Below are positions 1 to 7,290 of a stretch of DNA of 16,789 bases, piece after piece. Location: NCBI GenBank assembly GCA_964595035.1, contig CAZQNW010000019.1, forward strand, positions 1 through 16,789, in the 5' to 3' direction. The position numbers and the translations under genes are program-made. This DNA is from JAKASV01 sp964595035. GTDB taxonomy: Bacteria; Babelota; Babeliae; Babelales; Vermiphilaceae. The notes under the pieces were generated by a model, which saw nothing but the letters and a program-made list of their open reading frames with translations, was not told where the DNA came from and did no database searches. The first letter of the stretch is position 1; every line of letters begins with the position of its first letter.

Positions 1-505
1 TGAAGTAAAAGAACATAGGATAAAAGCCTTTTTTATAGGGCTTTACGAACATGTCGGGTGTTTCCATAAAGAGCTTAACAACGAAAGGGTATTCTTTACA
101 TTTGACTATAAGCAGGCCAGACTGTCGCTTTCTATTAAAGTTACTATCACGTAATATTGTAAAATGTGTATATGCAGATTTTTTTTCTCGTATCTCTTGT
201 ATAAGTGTTTCTATTAAAGATGTTAACTCGGTGCGGTCGACAGATTGTGTCGGATCATAACGGAATGGAATTGGACCTGCGGGCAACATATGTTCATCAA
301 AATGTTTTTTATCAAATATCTCAAAGAAAGGGTATCCTTCTAGAAAGGGACTGCGCAAAGAATAGCATTTTTTATTATCGTCTTTCCAATGTGTTACGAT
401 ACTTGGCATTTGAGGATCTTGCGGCCTGTGAATACTGCGAGCATACGAAAAAAAAGGAGTTACTACTAAAGTTGTGAGCATATATTTTTTGAATATTATT
501 TTCAT
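1..505 (-). CDS. Secreted protein of unknown function, 3' end beyond window
   Basis: Reading the minus strand from an ATG at 505 gives 168 uninterrupted codons with no stop before the window edge, so the C-terminus is missing. Residues 1-22 look like a Sec signal peptide: lysines at the start, a hydrophobic run (LTTLVVTPFF), and a probable cleavage after SYA. The exported part has short aromatic and proline-rich motifs such as SPFLEGYPFFEIFD (52-65) and LPAGPIPFRYDP (74-85). Further on it has an alternating hydrophobic/charged stretch, LLIVKCKEYPFVVKLFMETP (131-150), that could be paired beta strands. I do not recognise the family. No strong Shine-Dalgarno precedes the ATG, but an in-frame TAA upstream leaves no earlier ATG. 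Plus-strand frames over this stretch have poor protein character. Confidence is good that it is a gene and nil for function. Confidence 0.8.
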   Translation of the reverse strand, partial: MKIIFKKYMLTTLVVTPFFSYARSIHRPQDPQMPSIVTHWKDDNKKCYSLRSPFLEGYPFFEIFDKKHFDEHMLPAGPIPFRYDPTQSVDRTELTSLIETLIQEIREKKSAYTHFTILRDSNFNRKRQSGLLIVKCKEYPFVVKLFMETPDMFVKPYKKGFYPMFFYF

Positions 506-549
506 GACAGCTTCAATCTCTACATGGTCTTATTTACTTCCCTTTTAAT

Positions 550-577
550 GGTATAAAAAATTATATACGAGCGTCAA
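550..577 (-). promoter_or_regulatory. Candidate sigma-70 promoter for the left-edge secreted gene
   Basis: On the minus strand, TTGACG (572-577) is followed after 16 bases by TATACC (550-555), about 45 bases upstream of the ATG at 505. The -35 box is a near-consensus match and the -10 box is moderate. AT-rich sequence produces such matches by chance. Confidence 0.4.
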
Positions 578-601
578 ATGTTCTGTATTTTTACATGATT
601 T

Positions 602-691
602 TTGATTGTTGTATTAATATTTCTTATATGGGGTGCATTGTTTTATTTTTAATTCTTGAGTATTGAAGTTGGGCTTAAGAAAGAGTATGGT
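602..691 (+). promoter_or_regulatory. Two candidate sigma-70 promoters before the Cys/His-rich gene
   Basis: TTGATT (602-607), 17 bases, TATATG (625-630) is one candidate. TTGAAG (663-668), 17 bases, TATGGT (686-691) is the other. They lie about 127 and 65 bases upstream of the ATG at 757. Both have ideal spacing and imperfect boxes; the second is closer to the gene. Nothing else is recognisable in the 506-756 gap. Confidence 0.3.
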
Positions 692-756
692 TATTTAGAG
701 AGGAAGTTTGAGTGTAAACAAAATGAAGCGGTTCTCAATAGTCCAAGGAGGGTCTC

Positions 757-1287
757 ATGGAGGAAGCAAAAAAGCTCGAGCGACAGAACAGGATCTTGCA
801 ACGTTTAGCTCGTATTCCGAGAATGATGGTGTATGTCCATGGGCGTGATGATTTGAGTGAATTTATTTTACATGAATTGTGCAGCGAGGAATGCTTTAAT
901 CTACGTAAAGCGGCTTATTTTGTCGATAATCCCGATTTTAATTGTTTGCGAGGTATCGCGGGTTTTTCATCGGATGAAGCCTTTCATGATATCGAAAAAA
1001 TGTGGCAAGAGCCGGATACGTTCAGCTCTTTTATTGTTCAGACACCATTTAACAATCAGGTTAGGTCGATCAACTTTGATAGTCTGCTGAATAAAATGAG
1101 TGAACAAGAAGTTATGCGTGAGATGGCTCATAGATTAGGTTTTACATCGTGTGCACATTGTTCGTGGCATATGCGTCATGATAATCATGGAATTTTAATG
1201 TACGAAAAAACTGATCCAAGCGATACAATAGTTGATGAACATATTGTCGATGGGATGAGTTTACTTAATTTTTGCCCTATATTTTGA
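757..1287 (+). CDS. Cys/His-rich cytoplasmic protein of unknown function
   Basis: This 176-residue protein starts at an ATG six bases after a near-perfect Shine-Dalgarno, AAGGAGG at 745-751, one of the strongest in the window. There is no signal peptide and no membrane segment. A charged N-terminal helix (1-22) is followed by a compact domain with six cysteines: C42 and C46 (CSEEC), C63, C132 and C135 (CAHC), and C173. Histidines cluster near the CXXC (H125, H134, H138, H141, H144). That arrangement resembles a zinc or other metal site, but I cannot match it to a named family. The gene stands alone between divergent and convergent neighbours. Its stop lies only 20 bases from the pgk stop on the opposite strand, with no hairpin between, so transcripts from the two sides may overlap at their 3' ends. 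Confidence 0.8.
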   Translation: MEEAKKLERQNRILQRLARIPRMMVYVHGRDDLSEFILHELCSEECFNLRKAAYFVDNPDFNCLRGIAGFSSDEAFHDIEKMWQEPDTFSSFIVQTPFNNQVRSINFDSLLNKMSEQEVMREMAHRLGFTSCAHCSWHMRHDNHGILMYEKTDPSDTIVDEHIVDGMSLLNFCPIF

Positions 1288-1307
1288 TGAGATAAATTTT
1301 GTTAAAA

Positions 1308-2492
1308 CTATGGTGAAATAATCGCTTCTATTCCCGGTAGTGGTTCTCCCGATAGGTATGTTATCGTTGCTCCTCCGCCTGTTGAGCAGAAACTCATATA
1401 AGCGGCAAGTTCAAGATATTCTGCGGCACCGACCGTATCGCCACCTCCAATAACTGTATATGCGCGTGTTCTACTTATTGCTGATAACAATGCATGAGTT
1501 CCTTGTAATGTTTCCGGTCTGTCCTGAAATCCCATAAGTCCATTATAAAATATTGTACGGGCAGAGGAGAGTGTTCTAGCAAATAATTGCTCTGTTTTGG
1601 GCCCAATAGTGATGCCTATTTCATGGGGTTCAATATTCTGCGTTTGAGTATAGCGCAAAGGTCCATCTTTGGTTTCAACGGCTACTTGATAATCGACTGG
1701 TAATATAACAGGTATGTTATGCTGTTGAGCTGAAGTTAAAATGCCACGGCACAATGTGACAGATGTTGTATCTATTAATGATTTACCTGTTGGCAGTCCT
1801 AACGCGTGCATAAATGAAAAAGAAAGAGCCGGACATATGAGGATGCTGTCAACATGACTCATGAGATTGCGCATGAGGTTTATTTTTTCATGTACTTTGC
1901 CGCCGCCAAGTGCAAGTATAAATGGGTGCTTTGGTTGTGTAAGTAGAGGGTTGAGCATGTGTAGTTCATGTTCAACTAAAAATCCGATAGAGCGATTATC
2001 TGAAGCAAAATAATGGGGTACTTGCGTTATTGATGTGTCAGCACGATGTATTGTTCCAAACGCATCATTGACGTAATAATCTCCAAGAGCCGCAAGATTT
2101 TTGGCAAAATGATTATCTTTGGTTTGTTCCCCTTTAAAAAAACGTAGATTTTCTAATAGAAGTATCTGAGGAGCTTTAATTATTTTCAGATTTTTATGTG
2201 CCTGTTCAATGGTGGGTGAAAACTGAATTTCGTATCCTTGATCAATAAACCATGGCATGAGCTGCTGTAAAGAATATTCCCGTTCCTGATCTGTTGGGCG
2301 ACCCAAATGTGAAGTGAGAATAACTATGCCATTATTATTGAGCATGTAGTTTATAGTTTTTTGTACTTGTTTGAGTCGATAGTCATTGGTTATGGTACCG
2401 TTATGTATGGGTACATTTAAATCAGCGCGTAGTAAAACACGTTTGTGTTCAAGCTTCCATTCCCTGAGTTTTGATCTTAGAATATATGCCAT
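1308..2492 (-). CDS. pgk: Phosphoglycerate kinase
   Basis: Phosphoglycerate kinase converts 1,3-bisphosphoglycerate and ADP to 3-phosphoglycerate and ATP in cytosolic glycolysis. The 394-residue length is normal. Family landmarks run in order: RADLNVP (22-28), SHLGRP (61-66), LLLENLRFFKGE (111-122), VNDAFGTIHRADTS (141-154), a GGGKVHEKI version of GGAKVxDKI (196-204), IGPKT (296-300), YNGLMGF in place of the usual NGPMGVFE (316-322), GGGDT (349-353) and STGGGA (370-375). The start at 2492 is chosen because AAGGAG lies just upstream; an ATG at 2516 would add eight residues ahead of that site. The gene follows the lolC/E-like permease on the same strand after 142 bases, so co-transcription is possible. 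Several usually invariant positions vary (see findings), but the lysine and arginine residues I can align are kept, so activity is expected. Confidence 0.95.
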   Translation of the reverse strand: MAYILRSKLREWKLEHKRVLLRADLNVPIHNGTITNDYRLKQVQKTINYMLNNNGIVILTSHLGRPTDQEREYSLQQLMPWFIDQGYEIQFSPTIEQAHKNLKIIKAPQILLLENLRFFKGEQTKDNHFAKNLAALGDYYVNDAFGTIHRADTSITQVPHYFASDNRSIGFLVEHELHMLNPLLTQPKHPFILALGGGKVHEKINLMRNLMSHVDSILICPALSFSFMHALGLPTGKSLIDTTSVTLCRGILTSAQQHNIPVILPVDYQVAVETKDGPLRYTQTQNIEPHEIGITIGPKTEQLFARTLSSARTIFYNGLMGFQDRPETLQGTHALLSAISRTRAYTVIGGGDTVGAAEYLELAAYMSFCSTGGGATITYLSGEPLPGIEAIISP

Positions 2493-2499
2493 CAAAAAT

Positions 2500-2505
2500 C
2501 TCCTT
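2500..2505 (-). promoter_or_regulatory. Shine-Dalgarno deciding the pgk start
   Basis: AAGGAG on the minus strand sits seven bases before the ATG at 2492. It lies inside the reading frame that would open at 2516, and so supports the shorter protein beginning MAYILRSK. Confidence 0.75.
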
Positions 2506-2634
2506 ATAATGCACAATATCTATGTCGGTATCAGATTACTTGATGACAACTTGTTGGGTCTACAATTACTTTGGCTTGTGGGTGTAACCAGGCTCTTGTA
2601 TTAATATTGTCAAAGGCTGGTTCAGGGTGCTTTT

Positions 2635-3861
2635 TTAAGCTTCAAAACGCAAGATATCGGCAATGCGTATATTCTTGATTTTGCGGATTGGAATCCACGT
2701 TGCAATGAGACTCATTAATATGACGACTGTGAATATGATAATAAAAACTTTATAATCAAGATATATAGGCAAATGTGATACGTAATATACGTCAGGCAGT
2801 GTGATGATCGGGAAGCGGCTAATAATTATACCTATGAGCCAGGCTATTGCCAGACCGCACAATGATGCTACAGATGAAATAATAAATCCCATACATATAA
2901 AGATAGATTGTACTTGGAGATTACTCATGCCCATGGTTTTCAAAATAGCAATATCGCTTCGCTTTTGAATGATCTGCATAAACAATAATGAAATCATATT
3001 CATTGAGGCGACAAGTGTGATAAGCGCGAGAATAAAGAACATTACATATTTTTCTAATTTTAACGCGGAAACGAGTGCCGGATAGAGATCTTTCCAAGAA
3101 TATACTTCAAGCCCTAATCTTTCATGTAGCTTCTTAATAAGTGCAGGTTCATCTGTTTGTGGAGAAAGTTTGAGTGATATTTGATCTGCACCTTGTGGGT
3201 TGAACATGCTGGAATATAATTGTGTAGAACTGAATACCAATCCTGCGTCGAATTCTTCAATTCCCGTTTTAAAAATACCGCCAACTATGGTTTTTTTCTT
3301 GCAAAGGTCTTGCTTTTGATCGCCTTGATCTTGAATATAGATAAGGTACAAAGGGTCGCCAACGTTAACCTGTAAAGTGGTTGCTGCCTGTGTGCCAATG
3401 AGTATATGATTATTGTAAAGCAAGGCTGAAAGAGCCTTTTGAGTAGTCGGTGCAATAATCTTTTTAGCAATCGAGCTTGTTTGAGTTTCAAGCTCAGGAT
3501 CTATTCCTTTAATCATAACAACATGGGCAAGATCGTTGTTTCCATCTACACTCAATATTGCTTGGCCTATGTATTGTGGGCTATACCCTATAATTTCAGG
3601 AAACTCTTGTTCAATAACGGGTATGATTGCTTTTTCATCGAGAGCGTTGCCTGAACTTTTTATTAAAAGTTGCGCGTGAATTCCTTGCATCTGTTCATGA
3701 GTAGCATGCTCAAATCCATCCATAACTGACATGACAAGAGCAAGTGAGCTTGAGCCGATTAAAATGCCTAAAAAACATATTTTTACCATGATGGATACGC
3801 TACGCTCCTTGCTTGAACCCATGAGGTAACGAAAGGCCAAAAAGAGGGGGTTGTAATTCAT
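2635..3861 (-). CDS. LolC/LolE-family lipoprotein-releasing ABC permease
   Basis: This 408-residue inner-membrane protein has the LolC/E (FtsX/MacB-like) architecture. One helix near the N-terminus (about 26-47) is followed by a periplasmic domain of roughly 220 residues, then three helices (about 271-296, 318-347, 371-392). Signatures include LAFRYLMGSSKER (8-20), VMSVMDGFE (43-51), IIQKRSDIAILKTMGMS (297-313), the coupling segment facing the ATPase, and the C-terminal PIRKIKNIRIADILRFEA. Such permeases extract outer-membrane lipoproteins for transfer to LolA. GGAG at 3867-3870 sets the start at 3861. No LolD-type ATPase is adjacent, and whether this is the LolC or LolE partner, or a single LolF-like subunit, cannot be told here. 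It heads a minus-strand pair with pgk and diverges from rpiB. Confidence 0.88.
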   Translation of the reverse strand: MNYNPLFLAFRYLMGSSKERSVSIMVKICFLGILIGSSSLALVMSVMDGFEHATHEQMQGIHAQLLIKSSGNALDEKAIIPVIEQEFPEIIGYSPQYIGQAILSVDGNNDLAHVVMIKGIDPELETQTSSIAKKIIAPTTQKALSALLYNNHILIGTQAATTLQVNVGDPLYLIYIQDQGDQKQDLCKKKTIVGGIFKTGIEEFDAGLVFSSTQLYSSMFNPQGADQISLKLSPQTDEPALIKKLHERLGLEVYSWKDLYPALVSALKLEKYVMFFILALITLVASMNMISLLFMQIIQKRSDIAILKTMGMSNLQVQSIFICMGFIISSVASLCGLAIAWLIGIIISRFPIITLPDVYYVSHLPIYLDYKVFIIIFTVVILMSLIATWIPIRKIKNIRIADILRFEA

Positions 3862-3915
3862 ATAATCTCCAAAATCCTTTTTTTAAATATAATAGCTTTA
3901 GTATGTGTTAGATGC

Positions 3916-3944
3916 TTGCCAGCATATTTTCTTTATTTTAGGAT
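3916..3944 (+). promoter_or_regulatory. Candidate promoter for rpiB
   Basis: TTGCCA (3916-3921) is followed by a 17-base spacer and TAGGAT (3939-3944), 75 bases before the rpiB ATG. A TATTAT at 3950-3955 is an alternative -10 without a clear -35. The 3862-4019 gap separates divergent genes and must hold promoters in both directions. On the minus strand I see only an isolated TATTAT near the permease start. Confidence 0.35.
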
Positions 3945-4007
3945 ACTTGTATTATGACGATTTGTAAAAAGGATTGATGAGTAACGGCATGGCCTTTAAA
4001 GTTGTTG

Positions 4008-4013
4008 AAGGAG
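4008..4013 (+). promoter_or_regulatory. Shine-Dalgarno deciding the rpiB start
   Basis: AAGGAG lies six bases before the ATG at 4020. A TTG at 4002 in the same frame would put this site inside the coding region, so the ATG start is preferred. Confidence 0.8.
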
Positions 4014-4019
4014 AATGTA

Positions 4020-4472
4020 ATGCGTATAGCAATAGGTACTGATCATAGAGGATTTGAGTTAAAAAATGGTATCAAACAGAGCATAATACATGATAACGGC
4101 GGGAACGAGATTCAATGGATTGATGTAGGCTGTTTTTCAGATGTTTCATGTGATTATCCGTTTGAAGCTAAATATGTTGTTGACGCTATAAAATCCGGAG
4201 ATGCTCAATTAGGAATTCTTTTGTGTGGAACAGGCGTTGGAATGGCTATTGCGGCTAATCGTTTTTCAGCTATTTATGCAGCACTTGTGTGGAATGTAAC
4301 AACTGCGCGTCTGGCTCGAGAGCATGACGTTGCAAATATACTCGTATTGCCGGCAGATTTTATTACACTTGATCAGGCTTGTTCGATGATTAATGCATGG
4401 CTTTCGGCTCAATTTGAGGGTGGTCGTCATAAGCGACGCATTGACCAAATTGATTCTTTCGGAGGGCTTTAA
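4020..4472 (+). CDS. rpiB: Ribose-5-phosphate isomerase B (RpiB/LacAB family)
   Basis: The protein interconverts ribose 5-phosphate and ribulose 5-phosphate in the non-oxidative pentose phosphate pathway in the cytosol. At 150 residues it has the usual RpiB length. Visible motifs are IGTDHRGFELK (5-15), with the D8-H9 pair of the family GSDHxG motif; CDYPFEA (44-50); and LLCGTGVGMAIAANR (67-81), where C69 aligns with the catalytic base cysteine. REHDVANILVLPAD (100-113) follows, with H102 matching the histidine of the usual HNxAN segment; here the following residue is Asp rather than Asn. The C-terminus ends in a KRRIDQID segment typical of the family. The gene is monocistronic, with its own start signals and a hairpin terminator 18 bases after the stop. 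The sugar-phosphate isomerase assignment is firm; an allose or galactose phosphate preference cannot be excluded. Confidence 0.95.
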   Translation: MRIAIGTDHRGFELKNGIKQSIIHDNGGNEIQWIDVGCFSDVSCDYPFEAKYVVDAIKSGDAQLGILLCGTGVGMAIAANRFSAIYAALVWNVTTARLAREHDVANILVLPADFITLDQACSMINAWLSAQFEGGRHKRRIDQIDSFGGL

Positions 4473-4489
4473 ATACCGAAGAATGCTTA

Positions 4490-4520
4490 GAGGGTATCTG
4501 TTTAAAGATACCCTCTTTAT
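4490..4520 (+). terminator. Rho-independent terminator of rpiB
   Basis: GAGGGTATCT (4490-4499) pairs perfectly with AGATACCCTC (4506-4515) across a six-base loop, followed by TTTAT. The T tract is short but the ten-pair stem is solid. It sits 18 bases after the rpiB stop and may also cap the converging AAA-gene transcript, although no T run follows on that strand. Confidence 0.8.
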
Positions 4521-4555
4521 AATAAGTAATCAGATGTACTTGATGTACTTGATGA

Positions 4556-7159
4556 TTAGGCTGCTGTGGTAGTAGTTACTTGGCTCGTTGTTGTGTGTTG
4601 CTTCGCAGACGCATCTTGCAAGTATTGACCTTTAAGCAGATCAGCAAGTAATGAGCTTGCGTCAAGTTCTTCTTTCATGCTTTCTTCACCCAAGACAATT
4701 CTTCGCAGATCATAAGACTCAAGAGTCTCTTTTTCGATCAGTTCATTTACAAGAGCTTCCAGTTCACTGCGATGTTCTTGCAGAAGCTGTGTTACTTCTT
4801 GTTCACAGGTGTTAAGCAGAGCGAACGCTTCATCAAAATATTGATCACGGATTTTGTCAGGTAACCCAGTGAGATCTATATTAGCTGATACGATTGCTTT
4901 GGCCATGTTAAGTGCTATTTGTTTATCATGCGCATGATATCCAAAGCCACAAGAACCGAGTAAGACTTTTTCTGCGGCGTAACCGGCAAGCAATACTTTA
5001 CATTGCTTGATCTTTTCTTCACGAGTTTCTATTTCAGGTAAATCATGATCATTATGCGCAAATATTTTGCCGTGTTCGACAGCAGCTTGTTTTGTTTTCC
5101 CATCTTTGTTCCACAGCTGCATAACTGCGAGTTCCTCTTCAATTTTAGTTGCAACATCGTGTAGTGTTACTTTAGATACTTTTTGATGAGGATCGAGTAG
5201 GAGGTTCGCAACGATGTGACCTGCCAGGTGTGAAGCAACGAGTTGTTTTTGCTCAGCGTTGAGTGTCACCTTGTTGCGCGATATGCCGCGTATATTCTCA
5301 TCAATACTTTCCTCTAAAGATTCTTGTGTTACAACCTTGTTGTATAACTTGGCGCGTAAAAATGCACGTTTGATAAATAGTCCAAGCTTTTCAAATGAAC
5401 ATCCTTCAGTATCACGTGCCAGTTTGTCGACATCGAAGTTTCTTAAGTTACAGGCTGATTTTTGTAATTCACGTTCGATGTACAACTTACGTTCTTGAAA
5501 CTTTGGATAGCTGAAGTAAATGTGTTTACCAAAGCGTCCTGTTTCTCGTAATGCAGGTTCAAGATTTTCAAGTTTATTGGTTGTTCCTATAATGATAACG
5601 GTTTTATCAAGCCTGTTTTCTTGTAAGCAGCTGCTCATAGAAGTCATGAAGTTTGCAAGACGTTCAGCATTATTAACACGTTGGAGTCCGAGCAAATCGA
5701 TTTCTTCTATAACGAGAATCATAGGAGCATCACGTCGAGCTATTTCCATAATTTCTTCAATGCCACCCGGTTTCAAGAGATAGTTGAAATTAACTGGCCA
5801 AATCTTAAACTGAGCTGCATCTTTGCCGAGTGTCCTTTGTATTTCGCCATGGAGTGCTGAAATATAGAAGGATTTACCTGTACGCGTCTCGCCGAATAAA
5901 AGAATACCGGTTGATGGAGCTATTTTCGCGCGGTCAAACAGTTCAGGGTTTTTGAGATACTGGCACAATTCTCTTCCATATTGTTTTGCATCTTCTTGTC
6001 CGATAATATTATCGAATGTAACATCTATAGAATATATATAATCATCGGTATTGCGATATCTATAAGCACCACCCATTAAAAAGCTGTCAGCAGCCATTAT
6101 TTTTTTACTTGCCCATTTCCTGACCTGAGGTATAAGAATAGTTGAAATGGCAGCACCTAGTTTTAAGAAGGTAGAACCTAGAGGATATTGATCGTTAACT
6201 AATCCATGAATACGGGCTTCAAGATTTCCAAGCCAACGGGTTCCATGTGGATACAATTTTTTGAGTAACTGTAGAAGATTTTCTTTAATTTCTTTTTCCG
6301 AATGTCCTTCAGCTATTAATTCTTCTTTTGCTTTTTCAAGAACATTTGCAGCAAGATGTGGTATTAAAGGATTATTTGCTGAGTGATCATTTAAAACTGC
6401 AGTATTAGCAAATAGTGCAGGCCAGCCGACATTGTCTCGGAGCCATTTAGGATTTTCTGAATTTGAATAAAACCAAATAAAGAATGCTGCTGCACTTGCT
6501 GAAGCAATACATAATGCCGGAACAGCTGCTGCTTTGGCGGGATCAACTATCGCGTGTCTTAATTTTCGATAGACTTTGTTATACCAATGTAACCCTATAT
6601 TATTGGCAAGCTTATTGAGTTTAGCCAGTAATTGATCATTGGCTGCTATTTCTTTGTTCAGTGTTTCGATGGTAATTTCTTCTATCGGTAATTGAAGCTT
6701 ACGTATATCCAATGATGCGAATGCATCAAGCTTGTTTTGTACGTTATAGATGAGCTGATTTATTATTGCGTTAGCGATACATATGTACGAGTTGATAAGT
6801 TGCTCATTAAGTACCACAACACGTGTTTCGCGAAGGTTTGCGACAAGGTCGCGCATCTCGCTGATTATTGTAATTGCGTGGCTTCTGCTTTTCGCAGGGG
6901 AGGATATGTCTTGTGCGTAGGTGAAAGCTAGTCCTTCAAGGATACTGTCAATTTGTTTTAATTGGTTTAAACTACGTTGAAAATATCCTTCAAGCAATTC
7001 TTGTTGCATGGTATGAATTTGTTGCTCGTATTCGGTCAGCTCCTGTTCGGGTTTATCTAGAGCATGTATGGGTGTATAATGAGGGATAATGGATGCGAAT
7101 ATAACCGAAAGGATTAACGAATAATGCTTAAAGAATGTACTGTTACGAGTACTGTTCAT
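4556..7159 (-). CDS. FtsH-like AAA protein with inactivated M41 protease motif
   Basis: The 867-residue protein has, in order, an N-terminal hydrophobic signal or anchor (13-28); a mostly helical region (36-200) rich in Gln, Glu and Leu; and a transmembrane segment (about 210-231). A weaker hydrophobic stretch (330-344) comes before the AAA module (about 380-625) and an FtsH-type peptidase-like domain (about 630-830). The AAA part keeps FDNIIGQEDAK (382-392), a Walker A with the GKS end but an altered loop, GETRTGKS (423-430), Walker B ILVIEEID (481-488), sensor-1 GTTN (525-528) and GRFGK (541-545) near the arginine-finger position. The peptidase-like part has HLAGH (644-648) where FtsH has HEAGH, so the catalytic Glu is Leu. 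The later ligand region keeps D745. The C-terminal tail is Thr-rich. AGGGGG precedes the start. I infer an ATP-driven membrane unfoldase, scaffold or chaperone without protease activity, comparable to the FtsHi pseudoproteases of plastids. Confidence 0.85.
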   Translation of the reverse strand: MNSTRNSTFFKHYSLILSVIFASIIPHYTPIHALDKPEQELTEYEQQIHTMQQELLEGYFQRSLNQLKQIDSILEGLAFTYAQDISSPAKSRSHAITIISEMRDLVANLRETRVVVLNEQLINSYICIANAIINQLIYNVQNKLDAFASLDIRKLQLPIEEITIETLNKEIAANDQLLAKLNKLANNIGLHWYNKVYRKLRHAIVDPAKAAAVPALCIASASAAAFFIWFYSNSENPKWLRDNVGWPALFANTAVLNDHSANNPLIPHLAANVLEKAKEELIAEGHSEKEIKENLLQLLKKLYPHGTRWLGNLEARIHGLVNDQYPLGSTFLKLGAAISTILIPQVRKWASKKIMAADSFLMGGAYRYRNTDDYIYSIDVTFDNIIGQEDAKQYGRELCQYLKNPELFDRAKIAPSTGILLFGETRTGKSFYISALHGEIQRTLGKDAAQFKIWPVNFNYLLKPGGIEEIMEIARRDAPMILVIEEIDLLGLQRVNNAERLANFMTSMSSCLQENRLDKTVIIIGTTNKLENLEPALRETGRFGKHIYFSYPKFQERKLYIERELQKSACNLRNFDVDKLARDTEGCSFEKLGLFIKRAFLRAKLYNKVVTQESLEESIDENIRGISRNKVTLNAEQKQLVASHLAGHIVANLLLDPHQKVSKVTLHDVATKIEEELAVMQLWNKDGKTKQAAVEHGKIFAHNDHDLPEIETREEKIKQCKVLLAGYAAEKVLLGSCGFGYHAHDKQIALNMAKAIVSANIDLTGLPDKIRDQYFDEAFALLNTCEQEVTQLLQEHRSELEALVNELIEKETLESYDLRRIVLGEESMKEELDASSLLADLLKGQYLQDASAKQHTTTSQVTTTTAA

Positions 7160-7207
7160 AAATTCCCCCTGTAGAAAGGCTTATATAAATGATAATGTAA
7201 TGGATCC

Positions 7208-7236
7208 ATGGTAACATATTAATTTTTGCTTGTCGA
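7208..7236 (-). promoter_or_regulatory. Candidate promoter for the AAA/FtsH-like gene
   Basis: On the minus strand TCGACA (7231-7236) is separated by 17 bases from TACCAT (7208-7213), 48 bases before the ATG at 7159. Its -35 box shares bases with the -35 box of the divergent trxB-like promoter candidate. Confidence 0.35.
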
Positions 7237-7255
7237 ATGGGTTGTAATCTATAAA
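7226..7255 (+). promoter_or_regulatory. Candidate promoter for the exported thioredoxin reductase
   Basis: TTGCTT (7226-7231), 18 bases, TATAAA (7250-7255), ending 35 bases before the ATG at 7291. The spacing and boxes are reasonable, and it is the best plus-strand match in the 7160-7290 divergent gap. Confidence 0.45.
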
Positions 7256-7290
7256 TTAATTCTAATAATAACTTTTTTGAAAGGGTCGCT

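Noticed and set aside
51..477. Two overlapping plus-strand reading frames (51-260 and 205-477)
   Set aside because: They are antisense to a better minus-strand frame with a signal peptide and continuous coding character; their translations look like random low-complexity sequence.
2493..2516. Longer pgk start adding eight residues
   Set aside because: The Shine-Dalgarno at 2500-2505 lies inside that extension, and homologues begin close to MAYILRSK.
2590..2625. Inverted AACCAG/CTGGTT pair between the permease and pgk
   Set aside because: Only six base pairs with a loop of over 20 bases and no T run on the minus strand, so not a convincing terminator.
4002..4019. TTG start extending rpiB by six residues
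   Set aside because: It would overlap the AAGGAG site; family members start directly at the MRIAIGxDH strand.
4534..4551. Tandem nine-base repeat (atgtacttg twice) just past the AAA gene stop
   Set aside because: Two copies only, no flanking structure; likely a chance or slippage duplication, not an attachment site or repeat array.
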